A stretch of DNA of 64,000 nt from Sphingobacterium sp. (GTDB lineage Bacteria > Bacteroidota > Bacteroidia > Sphingobacteriales > Sphingobacteriaceae), in contig JAIRVH010000214.1 in NCBI GenBank assembly GCA_031253985.1, positions 1 to 64,000 of the forward strand, given 5' to 3'. The notes below the pieces were generated by a model. The model saw only the letters and a program-made list of their open reading frames with translations, was not told the origin of the DNA and ran no database searches. Positions 43,715 through 52,905 of this stretch are shown one piece after another. The first letter of the stretch is position 1. Each line of letters begins with the position of its first letter. The translations under genes were made by a program, and so were the position numbers.

Positions 43715-43736
43715 AAAAAAAGCCTCACATGAGGCT
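43715..43736 (-). terminator. Terminator of the secreted cargo gene
   Basis: GCCTC (43722-43726) pairs with GAGGC (43731-43735). Read leftward it is followed by TTTTTTTGTTT. It ends the gene at 43767. Confidence 0.8.
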
Positions 43737-43766
43737 CTTTATTTATTTCTGATTGTTAGTAAAAAA

Positions 43767-44351
43767 CTAAGTTGATTTCAATCCTTTTTTAATTTCTTTC
43801 AGCTCAGCAGAACCTCTAATAGTAAAGATGATTTCTTTCTTAATCTTATCTCCATTCTCCTTTTTAAGAACTAACACCATTGAAACCTTGTCTGAAGCCT
43901 TATTATTTTTAAAAACGTTGTTGGCTTTCTTGTTACTAAACATGTACCAAATCGTTCCGTAATCTTCGGTACGCTCCTTGTTAATTAATTCCAATCTAAC
44001 AGAAGTATTTGGAGCAATCTTTACGTCCTGGATAGGTTTGTCTTTATTAATCATCAACGTTTTCCCGGAAATAATCGTTTCAGTCTTACCATCCACAATG
44101 AAATAACTGTCATTGTAAGAAAAAGAAACCATGTCATCAGAATTATTTGCTACCTCTACATTTACACCTACATCACTAATTGTCCCAACTCTAAAGTTTA
44201 CACCATCAACGCTATCTTTAAATCCAATAGGATTTTTGTCGTTGACAGTAACCTTTGTGCCATTTATTGAGGCCCCGACTTGGGTAAGATCCTGGGCATT
44301 TAATGTAAATAGCGCTCCTAAAAACATAAAAATTAATAATATACTTTTCAT
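43767..44351 (-). CDS. Secreted cargo protein
   Basis: From ATG 44351 the product has 194 residues with a signal peptide (MKSILLIFMFLGALFTLNAQ). The mature part is beta-rich (GASINGTKVTVNDKNPIGF, FSYNDSYFIVDGKTETIIS) and has no known domain. It lies between tail genes and has its own TATATTTG -7 box (44374-44367) and its own terminator, the pattern of a lysogen-expressed cargo gene (moron). Confidence 0.72.
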   Translation of the reverse strand: MKSILLIFMFLGALFTLNAQDLTQVGASINGTKVTVNDKNPIGFKDSVDGVNFRVGTISDVGVNVEVANNSDDMVSFSYNDSYFIVDGKTETIISGKTLMINKDKPIQDVKIAPNTSVRLELINKERTEDYGTIWYMFSNKKANNVFKNNKASDKVSMVLVLKKENGDKIKKEIIFTIRGSAELKEIKKGLKST

Positions 44352-44376
44352 ATCTATTTTTTCTAACAAATATATG

Positions 44377-44844
44377 GAATAAAATCTTGAGAGAAATTAC
44401 GGTTTAGAGGCATCTTAGCTTTGAATAGTGTTACATATATACGTTGTCATAAATTTTTGACAATTATTTTTGCCACAAGAATGAATTCACTTCACCCTGT
44501 TTAACGTTGCCAAGATTGTATTTAATTACTTATTTTATTTACACACGCTTAGCCTTGTTGGATATAGAAATCTTCTAATAGGAGGCTTAAAAACAACATA
44601 TATTCATACATTTTAATATTACCAATATTTACTATTAGCCATTTATTAATAAAAATATATACTTTATTTATTTATTTGCTTTTGTTATACTTATATAATA
44701 TACTTGTTATAGTTATTCAAAAAGGTAGAGAGAAATTGAAATCCATATATTGGATCACAAATATAATTTAGTGGACGTTTTAAACTTTTTTCGGAAAACT
44801 AAGTTAAATAGAAAAAGAGTATTGAAATCTTAAAAACAATAAAA
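44377..44844. other. Non-coding gap between divergent cargo genes
   Basis: About 470 bp of very AT-rich sequence separates two divergent cargo units. It must hold both promoters. A 13-bp sequence GGAGGCTTAAAAA (44581-44593) recurs at 32523-32535. No gene is seen. Confidence 0.4.
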
Positions 44845-45018
44845 ATGAAAACATCTGTCAAAAACAAGAACGTTGTTGTAGCAACAACAGAAGGGCGTCT
44901 ATACATTAGAACAGTTGACTTTTTCAAGCAAGACAAGATTAAAGAAACAATTGAACGATTGAAAAATTCAAAAATTGTAAAAGAGATAGACGAAAAAAAT
45001 AAGCTAGCCGGAGTATAA
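44845..45018 (+). CDS. Small cargo protein, partner of the membrane protein gene
   Basis: A 57-codon ORF (MKTSVKNKNVVVATTEGRLY..., ending EKNKLAGV) runs against the late genes and shares TAATG with the next start, so both are translated together. It is charged and soluble with an IRTVDFFKQDKIKETIERL helix. Function unknown. Confidence 0.65.
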   Translation: MKTSVKNKNVVVATTEGRLYIRTVDFFKQDKIKETIERLKNSKIVKEIDEKNKLAGV

Positions 45019-45704
45019 TGATTTTAAACCTACTTGTATTACCGTTAGCTGCCGGATATTTTTTGCTTACAAGATCTTACCACTTTAAATTTAAACAACA
45101 AAGACTCGATAGACAGCGATTATTATTTGAAACTGTAATAGTCGCTGTATTCATTTTGGTTGGAGGCTTTTTATTGAAAACATTCGTTTATGACGTTGTT
45201 TTTAACGAAGAACTCAGGAATGCGATAAATAACCTAAACCCATTGAAGAACACTCCGTATTCAGGTACGGTATTGATTAGTTTTGTTTTAACTATTATGC
45301 TAGTTATGATAAGTAATCTACTTCTAGATAAGAAGAAGGAAATATATAGAGCTATTAAGGATATTGGAAATGAATTTGAGCTATTAGCTTCACGTTCGTT
45401 TAAAGAAAATAGGCTTTCCTTAATATCTTTAAAAAATGACAAATTCTATATCGGATGGGTAAAAGAGTTGCCAATTCCCTCTCAATCAAATTACCTTCGA
45501 ATAATTCCAGCTCTAAGTGGATATAGAAATGAAAAAAAGAATTTAGAGTTTACCTCTCACTATTTAACTGCTTATGCAAGATTTATTGAGGATGGTAAAG
45601 GGACAGACGTCTCCGATTTAGAAACAGATGTAATAATAAGTATATGCGAAATTGTATCGATATCTTTTTACGACCAAGATATTTTCGATGTACTCAATCC
45701 TTAA
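45018..45704 (+). CDS. Membrane cargo protein with cytoplasmic sensor-like domain
   Basis: The 228-residue product has three hydrophobic helices (LVLPLAAGYFLLT, TVIVAVFILVGGFLLKTF, VLISFVLTIMLVMISNLLL) and a C-terminal domain of about 110 residues with NDKFYIGWVKELPIPSQSNY and IPALSGYRNEKK, a pattern I have seen in uncharacterised membrane proteins of many bacteria. Together with the small gene before it, it forms a two-gene plus-strand unit inserted in the leftward tail operon. A role in superinfection exclusion or defence is plausible but is inference. Confidence 0.7.
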   Translation: MILNLLVLPLAAGYFLLTRSYHFKFKQQRLDRQRLLFETVIVAVFILVGGFLLKTFVYDVVFNEELRNAINNLNPLKNTPYSGTVLISFVLTIMLVMISNLLLDKKKEIYRAIKDIGNEFELLASRSFKENRLSLISLKNDKFYIGWVKELPIPSQSNYLRIIPALSGYRNEKKNLEFTSHYLTAYARFIEDGKGTDVSDLETDVIISICEIVSISFYDQDIFDVLNP

Positions 45705-45796
45705 ATATTTTCCGAAATTAAACCATCGAAAGTATTGTGTTATGCTATCCTTAAAAATAAACACAAACAGCTGTAAAATAATAATAGCTCTATATG

Positions 45797-45823
45797 AAAA
45801 TCCCCTCCTACCGAGGGGATTTT
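45797..45823. terminator. Bidirectional terminator between cargo unit and tape measure gene
   Basis: AAAATCCCCTC (45797-45807) pairs with GAGGGGATTTT (45813-45823). Confidence 0.88.
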
Positions 45824-45826
45824 TTA

Positions 45827-48800
45827 TTAATATCTACCTCCTAAATTTTTATTCATCGTTTGCAATTCACTAACTGCGCTTTTCAGCTCCTTTACCGTGT
45901 CGGAAGTGTTGACCTGGATAGCGTTAAGAGCAGCTAACTTGTTGTTATTGGCAGCAAGACATTGGATAAGCAAAGCTGTCCGCTTTTGTCCGTCTTCAAA
46001 CATCCTTTTAGTAATATCGAAACTTGATCTTTGGAGTCCTGTCAATTCACTTGCGGTGCTTTCTGTAAGATCACGCTGAATAGAACTTTTTAAGCCGGAA
46101 GATTTAGTATCCCCTTCATATCCTATAAGGTCCATTATTGCCTGGTAGCGTTTGTTACCCGCTTCCGCTATGGCCTTGTATTCTGCTTTAAGTGCGTCAG
46201 ATTCGATTTTAGTTAAATCTCCATCTTCCATGGACTTCATGACATTATCATACCAACTCTGAATATTTTGGGTCATTTTACCATCCTGTACAAGACGAAT
46301 TACAGCTTTCTGCATATGCTTGTAAAAGGAATCTGATATATCCCCAAATGTAAGGTCCGCCTGGGAAAACAAGTTTTCAAACTCTCCCTTGATATCATCC
46401 ATGGAGATTCCGGACAAAGCCTCTTGCAACGCATCTTTCAAGTCTTTCGCCTGCTCCTTTGCATCAATCATACTTTGCCCATACTTACGGACTTCCTCGG
46501 GTAATCGAGCCCAAATTTCAGGTTGCTTCAAAAGGAGATTTTCCCACTCTTGACTTGTCATATTCAGGAGCTGTTGCCTGCTAATAACATCTCCAAGTTC
46601 TTTGTCGTAATTATACCAATTTGAGTGTTTGAATAAACTGGCACCTTGGGAAAACCAAGCTTCTAGGCTTTTGCGATTCGCAATCAATTTTGAGTTAACA
46701 AGATCAAGGGCTTCCTTATAAGCATCCATTGACTCTTTGTTGGTCTTTACTGCAAAAAGTTCCTTCTGTTTATCAATAAGTATGTCAAAGGTCTCGGATA
46801 GGGTATTGTAATACTCTTGTTCTTTTTTAAGCTCCTCATTTCGTTTCTTCGAACCTCGATCCAATATTGATGTAACAGCTTGCATAACGACCAATGCAGC
46901 TTTTATAATTGCCAATATAACAGAGGCTGTCTCGGCCTTTTGCATTGCAAGGGAAACGGCATCCGCTGTTGCTGCGATAGCACTTAAACTACCCATTGCA
47001 ACTTCCCCAACATCCCCTAAGGCCTCACGGAGAAATTCAGCTGAATTAACTGCATCTGCGATAAAGTCAAAGCTTTTTGCTGTTGCTTTAGACAATGTTT
47101 TCCAATGATTACGGATGTCTTCGGCGGTCTGGCCACTCTCTTCCGATGCTCCTTTGAATATGCCACTTAACGCCCTGCCTAATTCCGCGAATGGATTTTT
47201 TCCAATCAAGGTATCTTGTGCCTCCCTTAATTGCCTTTTTAAATTTACGAGATCGATAGGATCGAATTTACCCTTGAGTTTTTCGAAGTTCTTTTGAATA
47301 ATGGATATGAGGTTTTCGATCTGTTTCGCTCCCATCTCATCCATGCCTGAAAATAATTTTTCCCATTCAATTGAGCTGGTTAGTTCGTCGGTAGCAAGTT
47401 TTGACACCTTCAAGTCTCTATCCTTATTAAGGACTTTCTCACGCTCAGGGGTTAAGTCTCCCTTATCGCGAAGTTCCTTCATCTTTTTTTGATGATCCTT
47501 TTCGATTTCGAGAATCTTGTCATTTAGAGTTTGAGCTGCTTTTAATGCTTCAGTGTATTGCGTTGTGTCGTACTCCTTCAACCGCTTACCGTTGTCTTTA
47601 ATGATCTCAAAAAGTCTATCGAGACGATCTTTTTCGAATACATTAAGACCAACAGTCTTTTGCTTGGTCAATAGACCGCCATACTCTCCCGCAATCTTCT
47701 CAAAAGTGCCTCTGTATTGACCTAATTGAGCGTCGGCAACCTTATCTCCATATTCTCTCTTCAGATCCTCATACTTTACATAGTTGTCGTAATCGTTTTG
47801 ATAAGCATTCAGCCTTTTTTCAGTTTGCTGCTTGTATATGGTATCCTGAATTTCCCTATCACGTACGTCGTTGACCTCCTGGATTTGTCCTGCAGTTATT
47901 TTCTTTTTATTTTTCGGATTGCGATTGAATTTTGCTATTTCATCTTGCAACACCTTGTATCTCGCCTTTATGCCTGCGATCTCTTGTTGATCACGAGAAA
48001 GTTGGGAAGTGCTGTATTCCGCTTTAGTTTTTTCAATATCCTTTAAAATACCCAAATAACGCTCTTGCGCATTATAAACTTGCGTAGCTTGACGAGCACT
48101 AGTATTCTTTTCTTTACCTTGAGCTTTGGCCAGTTCATCTTCAAGCTTTTTTATTTGCGCCAAATTAGCTTTGTATTCCGGGCTGTACACACTTAATGGG
48201 GCGTTAGCTTCTTTTAGCTTTTTGATTTCCTCATTAAACCAATTTTCGGACCTTACACCTGCATTTGGATCTTTCTTGTTAGCATCCTCGATACCTTTGA
48301 TTTTTCCTAAAATATCTGTCAGCTCATTGTTGAAACGAACTAGATTCCAGCTATTCAAGTTATTCGCGATAGACACAGTCTTATCCTGGATGATGCCGAA
48401 TATTGCGTTTTGATCATTGATTTGAGGATTGACTTTAAGTATTGCATCCCTTTGCTTTTCTATCTCCGCTTTTTGAGCTTGAAGAAATTGCAACTTCTGA
48501 TCGTCGTTCATTAACGAATAAGCGTATTCCTGTTGTTGTTTACGAAGTTCTTCGCCTAACAATCCAGCTTCTATTTTTGCAGCTTCAATTTCTTTGTACA
48601 GTTTCGAATATGCCGCTCCGGAGCCTCCACTACTATCATTGCGCATAGCAACTTTTAGACTTTCCAACTCTTTCGTCATGGCAGCTACTTTGTTCTTCGC
48701 TTCATCGTAACGATTTGAAAGAACAGAAAGACTGGACTTATCATTTTCGTTGTTAAGCTCCTTTTGGAGTTTGGTCGATTCCTCTTTCAAAAAAGCTTCT

Positions 48801-50116
48801 TTGGACATATTTGCCAGCAAATTGGGATACAGTCGTTGCAGCTCTTCGTAGGCTTTATTCGTTTGAAAATCAGTTGCAGTTTTGTCTCGGACGATGTTAG
48901 TCAATTCTGTGGCCTTGGCTTTCATTTGCTCCATGGACTCAATAGCCTTCCGATTACCTTCCGTGAAGTTTTGCTGGGCTTGTTGCGAAGCCGTCAGACT
49001 TTTTTCAAGGGAATACATTGTCACAATGAGACCGGCAACTACAGCACCAACAGCAATATATGGATTGGCTAACATTGTTGCATTAAGAAGACGCTGTGCT
49101 CTCTCTGCGATGATAAGGGCAGTATAGTGTAATACCTCTACGGCTGTTAGGCTTGCAACACTGGTGCCAAGTGCTAGGGCAGCAACGCGTCTGGCAGTGG
49201 TTATGAGGGTCAAAGAGCTTTCCCACGCTGCAGTGGCAATAAGAGCCGCTTTGTAAACGCCATAAGTGGTAACAAGGCCAAGCATAATAGCAAGGACTTT
49301 ATCATAATTTTCAACGAGGGTGGATAGTCCCGAGATCGCTAACCCAATAACTCCCTCAGAGTCCTTACCCATTGAGTTCAACATTTGGTCAAACGCGTCA
49401 CCCAGACGCTCAAGGTTTCCTTGGATAGTGTGGGACTGAGCTTCCATCAATCCGCCGAACATTGAACCCTGAGCGGTCATGTTTTTGAAAGCTTGCTCGA
49501 CCTCCTTAAACCCTACTTTACCAGCCGTCACAAGGGCATTAACCTGATCCTTGCTTACTCCAAGAACTTTGGCAAGCTCCTGGTAGATTGGAATACCACG
49601 ACCGGCGAATTGGCGGATATCCATCATATACGCTCGCCCTTGTGTTCTTAGTGTACCGTACAAGTAAACAAGCTCCCCAATTGGTTGAGACACACCGGAA
49701 GCAACGTCTCCAAGCATCCGCAATTCATTCTTTACGTTTCCGGCTTCGGAACCATAAGCAAGTAGTTGCTTTGTGGCGTCGGCGGTCTCCTTCATACCGA
49801 AAGGTGTTGTGCCTGCAAATTGAATTAGGTCTTGGGTCAGCTTGTCAGCCTTTTCTTTGCTACCAAGCATAGTAGTGAAGGCGATTTCGAGTTGCTGAAA
49901 CTCAGAGCGGACGGAAATCATTTTGGAGATGAAGTTCTCCATCATATTGACGGAGAGAAATGCTGTAGCCGTTTTTGCCAGTCGATCAAAAACGGCTTCC
50001 ATGTCCCTACCTCGGTTATTAACATTACGAGAAAGGTCATTTACTCTTTGTTCGATACGGCGAATCGTCGCCATGAATTCAGTATCCCTGATATACGCAT
50101 CCCAATCTAATCTCAT
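45827..50116 (-). CDS. Tape measure protein
   Basis: The 1429-residue product sets tail length. The N-terminal part has the tape-measure domain (FQQLEIAFTTMLGSKEKADK, LIQFAGTTPFGMKETADATK, MDIRQFAGRGIPIYQELAK), followed by hydrophobic segments near 270-380 (VAVVAG-like and LVTTYGVYKAALIATAA), long coiled coils over 380-1000, another hydrophobic stretch near 1080 and a charged C-terminus. Such proteins fill the tail tube and later pass into the host membrane. It follows the tail chaperone genes, as in most siphoviruses, and has motif copy B just upstream. Confidence 0.95.
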   Translation of the reverse strand: MRLDWDAYIRDTEFMATIRRIEQRVNDLSRNVNNRGRDMEAVFDRLAKTATAFLSVNMMENFISKMISVRSEFQQLEIAFTTMLGSKEKADKLTQDLIQFAGTTPFGMKETADATKQLLAYGSEAGNVKNELRMLGDVASGVSQPIGELVYLYGTLRTQGRAYMMDIRQFAGRGIPIYQELAKVLGVSKDQVNALVTAGKVGFKEVEQAFKNMTAQGSMFGGLMEAQSHTIQGNLERLGDAFDQMLNSMGKDSEGVIGLAISGLSTLVENYDKVLAIMLGLVTTYGVYKAALIATAAWESSLTLITTARRVAALALGTSVASLTAVEVLHYTALIIAERAQRLLNATMLANPYIAVGAVVAGLIVTMYSLEKSLTASQQAQQNFTEGNRKAIESMEQMKAKATELTNIVRDKTATDFQTNKAYEELQRLYPNLLANMSKEAFLKEESTKLQKELNNENDKSSLSVLSNRYDEAKNKVAAMTKELESLKVAMRNDSSGGSGAAYSKLYKEIEAAKIEAGLLGEELRKQQQEYAYSLMNDDQKLQFLQAQKAEIEKQRDAILKVNPQINDQNAIFGIIQDKTVSIANNLNSWNLVRFNNELTDILGKIKGIEDANKKDPNAGVRSENWFNEEIKKLKEANAPLSVYSPEYKANLAQIKKLEDELAKAQGKEKNTSARQATQVYNAQERYLGILKDIEKTKAEYSTSQLSRDQQEIAGIKARYKVLQDEIAKFNRNPKNKKKITAGQIQEVNDVRDREIQDTIYKQQTEKRLNAYQNDYDNYVKYEDLKREYGDKVADAQLGQYRGTFEKIAGEYGGLLTKQKTVGLNVFEKDRLDRLFEIIKDNGKRLKEYDTTQYTEALKAAQTLNDKILEIEKDHQKKMKELRDKGDLTPEREKVLNKDRDLKVSKLATDELTSSIEWEKLFSGMDEMGAKQIENLISIIQKNFEKLKGKFDPIDLVNLKRQLREAQDTLIGKNPFAELGRALSGIFKGASEESGQTAEDIRNHWKTLSKATAKSFDFIADAVNSAEFLREALGDVGEVAMGSLSAIAATADAVSLAMQKAETASVILAIIKAALVVMQAVTSILDRGSKKRNEELKKEQEYYNTLSETFDILIDKQKELFAVKTNKESMDAYKEALDLVNSKLIANRKSLEAWFSQGASLFKHSNWYNYDKELGDVISRQQLLNMTSQEWENLLLKQPEIWARLPEEVRKYGQSMIDAKEQAKDLKDALQEALSGISMDDIKGEFENLFSQADLTFGDISDSFYKHMQKAVIRLVQDGKMTQNIQSWYDNVMKSMEDGDLTKIESDALKAEYKAIAEAGNKRYQAIMDLIGYEGDTKSSGLKSSIQRDLTESTASELTGLQRSSFDITKRMFEDGQKRTALLIQCLAANNNKLAALNAIQVNTSDTVKELKSAVSELQTMNKNLGGRY

Positions 50117-50123
50117 TCGCTAT

Positions 50124-50148
50124 TATGTAAAAAATGTGAAAATCACAT
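50124..50148 (-). promoter_or_regulatory. Prophage repeat motif, copy B
   Basis: Minus strand: ATGTGATTTTCACAT (50148-50134), TTTT, TACATA (50129-50124), reading toward the tape measure ATG at 50116. The TGA stop of the chaperone extension lies inside the palindrome. Confidence 0.6.
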
Positions 50149-50406
50149 TATTTGTTTGAAAAATTCGTCTTCTTCGTCCTGTGTTTCCACCTCGTTATTT
50201 TCTTCTGCAGATGGAACTGCGAGTAATTCCATTATCATATTCTCCCAGCTAAGCTGCCATAGCACATAATCTCTTTTCTCGCGGTAATATTTTCGGTAGT
50301 CGTGTATTCGGTACCATGGGCTATTATCTCCCAGGTTTACAGGCTCGTCAATTGGTTCTCCGTTTTCATCAACTTTGCTGTTCCGGAGATTACGACGATA
50401 GAGCTC
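50143..50406 (-). CDS. Tail chaperone extension reached by -1 frameshift
   Basis: The -1 frame relative to the 162-residue chaperone is open from just before the slippery tract to a TGA at 50145-50143 and encodes 87 residues (ELYRRNLRNSKVDENGEPID..., ending EFFKQIM) with an acidic tail (ENNEVETQDEEDE). It has no suitable start codon at its beginning, and a -1-frame TGA lies about 20 nt upstream of the slip site, so expression should depend on frameshifting. The fused protein would have about 227 residues, the equivalent of GT in lambda G/GT. Confidence 0.72.
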   Translation of the reverse strand, partial: ELYRRNLRNSKVDENGEPIDEPVNLGDNSPWYRIHDYRKYYREKRDYVLWQLSWENMIMELLAVPSAEENNEVETQDEEDEFFKQIM

Positions 50407-50825
50407 AAAAAATTTTCTACATCAACAGAACTTATTGCCTTTTCAAGTATGTAAGCAAATAATTTGTCATCAATCCATTTTACAGCATCCAACAGCTGCT
50501 TAGATGGCTCATTACGATCATTTTGTAAAGCCACAGCTACTACGTAATTCATTGTCTCTTGATGGTCAACGGTCAATTGGAATACGCGCTTATAGATATA
50601 CGTTTCATCTCGTTCAAACTCTGGGAAATCAAACAGTTTCGCGGCAATACGTTCACGATTACCGACACGGATCTTTCGAAGATTGAATTTTAGCTCCTTT
50701 TTCTTTAAACCTACTTTTTGAAGGAACTTATCAAACCAATTTTTGGGCAAAAGAGGAATGATTATTTCCTCGCTCCCATCAATAAGAGTTTTGATTGCCC
50801 TTTTTTTGATGTCTTTTTCTTCCAT
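50337..50825 (-). CDS. Tail assembly chaperone (G-like)
   Basis: The 162-residue product lies between the major tail protein and the tape measure gene, the fixed place of tail assembly chaperones in siphoviruses. It is soluble and charged (MEEKDIKKRAIKTLIDGSEE...). A run A4T6G at codons 137-140 forms a shift site near its end. These chaperones hold the tape measure protein during tail tube growth and are not in the virion. Confidence 0.78.
   Translation of the reverse strand: MEEKDIKKRAIKTLIDGSEEIIIPLLPKNWFDKFLQKVGLKKKELKFNLRKIRVGNRERIAAKLFDFPEFERDETYIYKRVFQLTVDHQETMNYVVAVALQNDRNEPSKQLLDAVKWIDDKLFAYILEKAISSVDVENFLSSIVVISGTAKLMKTENQLTSL
50406..50416 (-). promoter_or_regulatory. Slippery site for -1 ribosomal frameshift
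   Basis: On the minus strand AAAATTTTTTG is read as GAA-AAT-TTT-TTG in the zero frame. Both A-AAT-TTT and T-TTT-TTG fit the X-XXY-YYZ rule for tandem -1 slippage. No stimulatory structure was identified by eye. Confidence 0.7.
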
Positions 50826-50867
50826 ATAAAGAGAAAATAAAACGGCTAGACATGCTAGCCGTTATTA

Positions 50868-51389
50868 TTATGCTGCAGCATCTATCTTCGTGATTGTTGC
50901 TACTCCTGCCTTTGCTGGCTTCAATGGTGTACCTGTGATAATCACCTTACCAAACTGCGCCTTCATGAAGTCAAATTGTGGTTTAATACGCACTTTCATG
51001 CGAGGGATTTCAAATTTAGCTCCATTACGGGTTTCAATTTGTACTGACAATTCCACTGCTTCTGGAATATCCATTTCAATACTATCTCCAGTACCAGAAG
51101 CACCGGCGGTAAAATCACCACCACCTAACTCACTAAGCGCCTTCGCTGACACATTGTATGATTCAAGTTGGAATACCCATTTTGCAGGCGCTGTATCAAC
51201 TTCATCGAAAGCTTCATCATATTCTTCCACCTCCAAGGTTTCAGTCGTTCCTTCGTTAAGTATGAGGGATGCTGATCCCTTAACAGTATCGCCAAGGATT
51301 TCAGTGAGGGTCGTACCCATACCTCCATCAGCCGCGATTGCGCCCATCAAAACGATTTTAAGGCCCAAAATATTCTTTTTTCTAGCCAT
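50868..51389 (-). CDS. Major tail tube protein
   Basis: The 173-residue product (MARKKNILGLKIVLMGAIAA...) is beta-rich with small residues, DFTAGASGTGDSIEMDIPEA and a C-terminal ITGTPLKPAKAG, consistent in size and place with the tail tube subunit that stacks around the tape measure protein. It follows the connector genes and precedes the chaperones. Confidence 0.8.
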   Translation of the reverse strand: MARKKNILGLKIVLMGAIAADGGMGTTLTEILGDTVKGSASLILNEGTTETLEVEEYDEAFDEVDTAPAKWVFQLESYNVSAKALSELGGGDFTAGASGTGDSIEMDIPEAVELSVQIETRNGAKFEIPRMKVRIKPQFDFMKAQFGKVIITGTPLKPAKAGVATITKIDAAA

Positions 51390-51397
51390 CTTATTTC

Positions 51398-51829
51398 TTA
51401 TTTAATTGTTGTAAACTCTATTTTAAAGCTCGCATAGTGCATATCCCCATCCTCTTCGATAGTATCAGACTCGATCTCAAAGCAGACATCTTGGTTGATC
51501 CACAATTCCCCATTATCTCCCTCAAGTACTTTTTGCGCTAGTTTCGAAAGGTATTTTAGCCTAGCTGTATCTCGCATATTCTTGCCGGAGCCAATGTCAG
51601 GAACTCTTAAAGGATCAAGGTTTTTAACGTATAGGTTCAAATAGATAAATCCGCTTTGAACTGGATTACGATTTAACCCCAAAGAGTTTATTACAACGTC
51701 CTCAAGCTTTGAATTTTCCTTCCTGTCGCCTTTACATAGTTCTCCTGTAGGTTTCTTAGGATCAGAGAATAACTCCGAACCTTTTAAGTACAGATAGAGA
51801 ATATCAACAGCTTCGCTACTAGTAATCAT
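51398..51829 (-). CDS. Tail terminator / minor tail protein
   Basis: The 143-residue product (MITSSEAVDILYLYLKGSEL...) occupies the position of the tail terminator or tail-completion protein between the gp10-like gene and the major tail gene. EGDNGELWINQDVCFEIES and the C-terminal beta strands fit that group, but no single motif proves it. It overlaps the previous gene by 11 bp. Confidence 0.65.
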   Translation of the reverse strand: MITSSEAVDILYLYLKGSELFSDPKKPTGELCKGDRKENSKLEDVVINSLGLNRNPVQSGFIYLNLYVKNLDPLRVPDIGSGKNMRDTARLKYLSKLAQKVLEGDNGELWINQDVCFEIESDTIEEDGDMHYASFKIEFTTIK

Positions 51830-52262
51830 TTTTCAATCTATCTATTGCTGTTCTCAGCATTTCTTCCACTATGAGAGATGACCCGGAAATCACATCTTTT
51901 CCCTTACTTTCTACCTTCGTTGCGTAATCCATCCCGGCCACCGCTAATAAAGCATAACCTTCGGAGTATTGTGATTTCATTTCGCTTATCAGTCTTTTGG
52001 CTTGGTTCTTCCCTTCAGCGGTTCCATTACTAGCATAATTGCTGGCCATAATTTTGCCCCGATAGATGACCGCAAACGCAATTGAGCTTCTTAGGTTACC
52101 TGTAACATCATTGAATCCACCTTCGCTGGCGCGCTTTCCCCTTGCCAACCTAACGAACTCTTTGCCAGCCTTACTAAGCTCTTTCACTACCACACGATGA
52201 AACTTCATCTTTTCCATTTCGAGGTATTCTCGGACTTGCTTAGGTGTGAATCTCGCTCTCAT
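51819..52262 (-). CDS. HK97 gp10-like tail completion protein
   Basis: The 147-residue basic product (MRARFTPKQVREYLEMEKMK...) has RGKRASEGGFNDVTGNLRSS followed by a beta segment, the typical 'TGNLRSS' motif of gp10-type neck proteins, which join the tail to the head connector. Confidence 0.78.
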   Translation of the reverse strand: MRARFTPKQVREYLEMEKMKFHRVVVKELSKAGKEFVRLARGKRASEGGFNDVTGNLRSSIAFAVIYRGKIMASNYASNGTAEGKNQAKRLISEMKSQYSEGYALLAVAGMDYATKVESKGKDVISGSSLIVEEMLRTAIDRLKNDY

Positions 52263-52265
52263 ATA

Positions 52266-52595
52266 TTAAATCCAGATTCTACAATGCGTTTGATATTCGA
52301 AAGGCATAATCACTGCCCCAGTCAACACAACCTTATCGCCTTTCAAAATCTCAACCTCCACTCCCTTTTTCAAACTGTCAGGCATCTTATCAAGGAAGAT
52401 CTCATAACTATAGACGAAATCCTGACCTTCATTATTCGGAACCGTTCGACCAGCTGTGTTGACGTCGGCCCTGCAGCTTATTGTGATGGGCGTCTCCGTT
52501 ACCTCTCCTTCAATCCAATCTCCATTTCCATCACGACCACCGCCGACAACTGATACTTCTTTGTACCGAATGAAATGAGCCCTTTTCCTTACCAT
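52266..52595 (-). CDS. Head-tail joining (head closure) protein
   Basis: The 109-residue beta-rich product (MVRKRAHFIRYKEVSVVGGG...) with GEVTETPITISCRADVNTAG matches the plan of head-closure proteins in the connector: a small barrel that plugs the portal channel. Assigned mainly by position and fold pattern. Confidence 0.7.
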   Translation of the reverse strand: MVRKRAHFIRYKEVSVVGGGRDGNGDWIEGEVTETPITISCRADVNTAGRTVPNNEGQDFVYSYEIFLDKMPDSLKKGVEVEILKGDKVVLTGAVIMPFEYQTHCRIWI

Positions 52596-52903
52596 TTTCT
52601 AATTCGCTTAATAGTTGGAGTCAATTGTCTGATAATATCCTTATAGCCATGCTGTTGAGCTAAAAGAAGAAGCCTTTGCTTTATCCCCTCTACGTTTCGA
52701 CCCTCGGACCATGCCCCTTCCCCTTGGGAAGTGACTGGCAAAAGGGATTGAAGACACGGAATTGCACACTTTTCAAGCTCAGCAAGATCACCCGTATATT
52801 CGTCGTCACCGTTTATCTTTGAGGCTAACAAGTATATTTGGGCTGTCGATTCCTCCACAGACCCAACTTGTACAACTTCTAAAAAGGCTTCTTTTTTTGT
52901 CAT
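52589..52903 (-). CDS. Head-tail connector, gp6-like
   Basis: The 104-residue helical product (MTKKEAFLEVVQVGSVEEST...) directly follows the capsid gene, the place of gp6/gp15-type connector proteins, which form a ring under the portal. It overlaps the head-closure gene by 7 bp. Confidence 0.68.
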   Translation of the reverse strand: MTKKEAFLEVVQVGSVEESTAQIYLLASKINGDDEYTGDLAELEKCAIPCLQSLLPVTSQGEGAWSEGRNVEGIKQRLLLLAQQHGYKDIIRQLTPTIKRIRKW

Positions 52904-52905
52904 CT

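Noticed and set aside
32523..44593. 13-bp repeat GGAGGCTTAAAAA at 32523-32535 and 44581-44593 as attachment or recombination site
   Set aside because: Two short AT-rich copies in intergenic DNA are not enough evidence; chance is possible.
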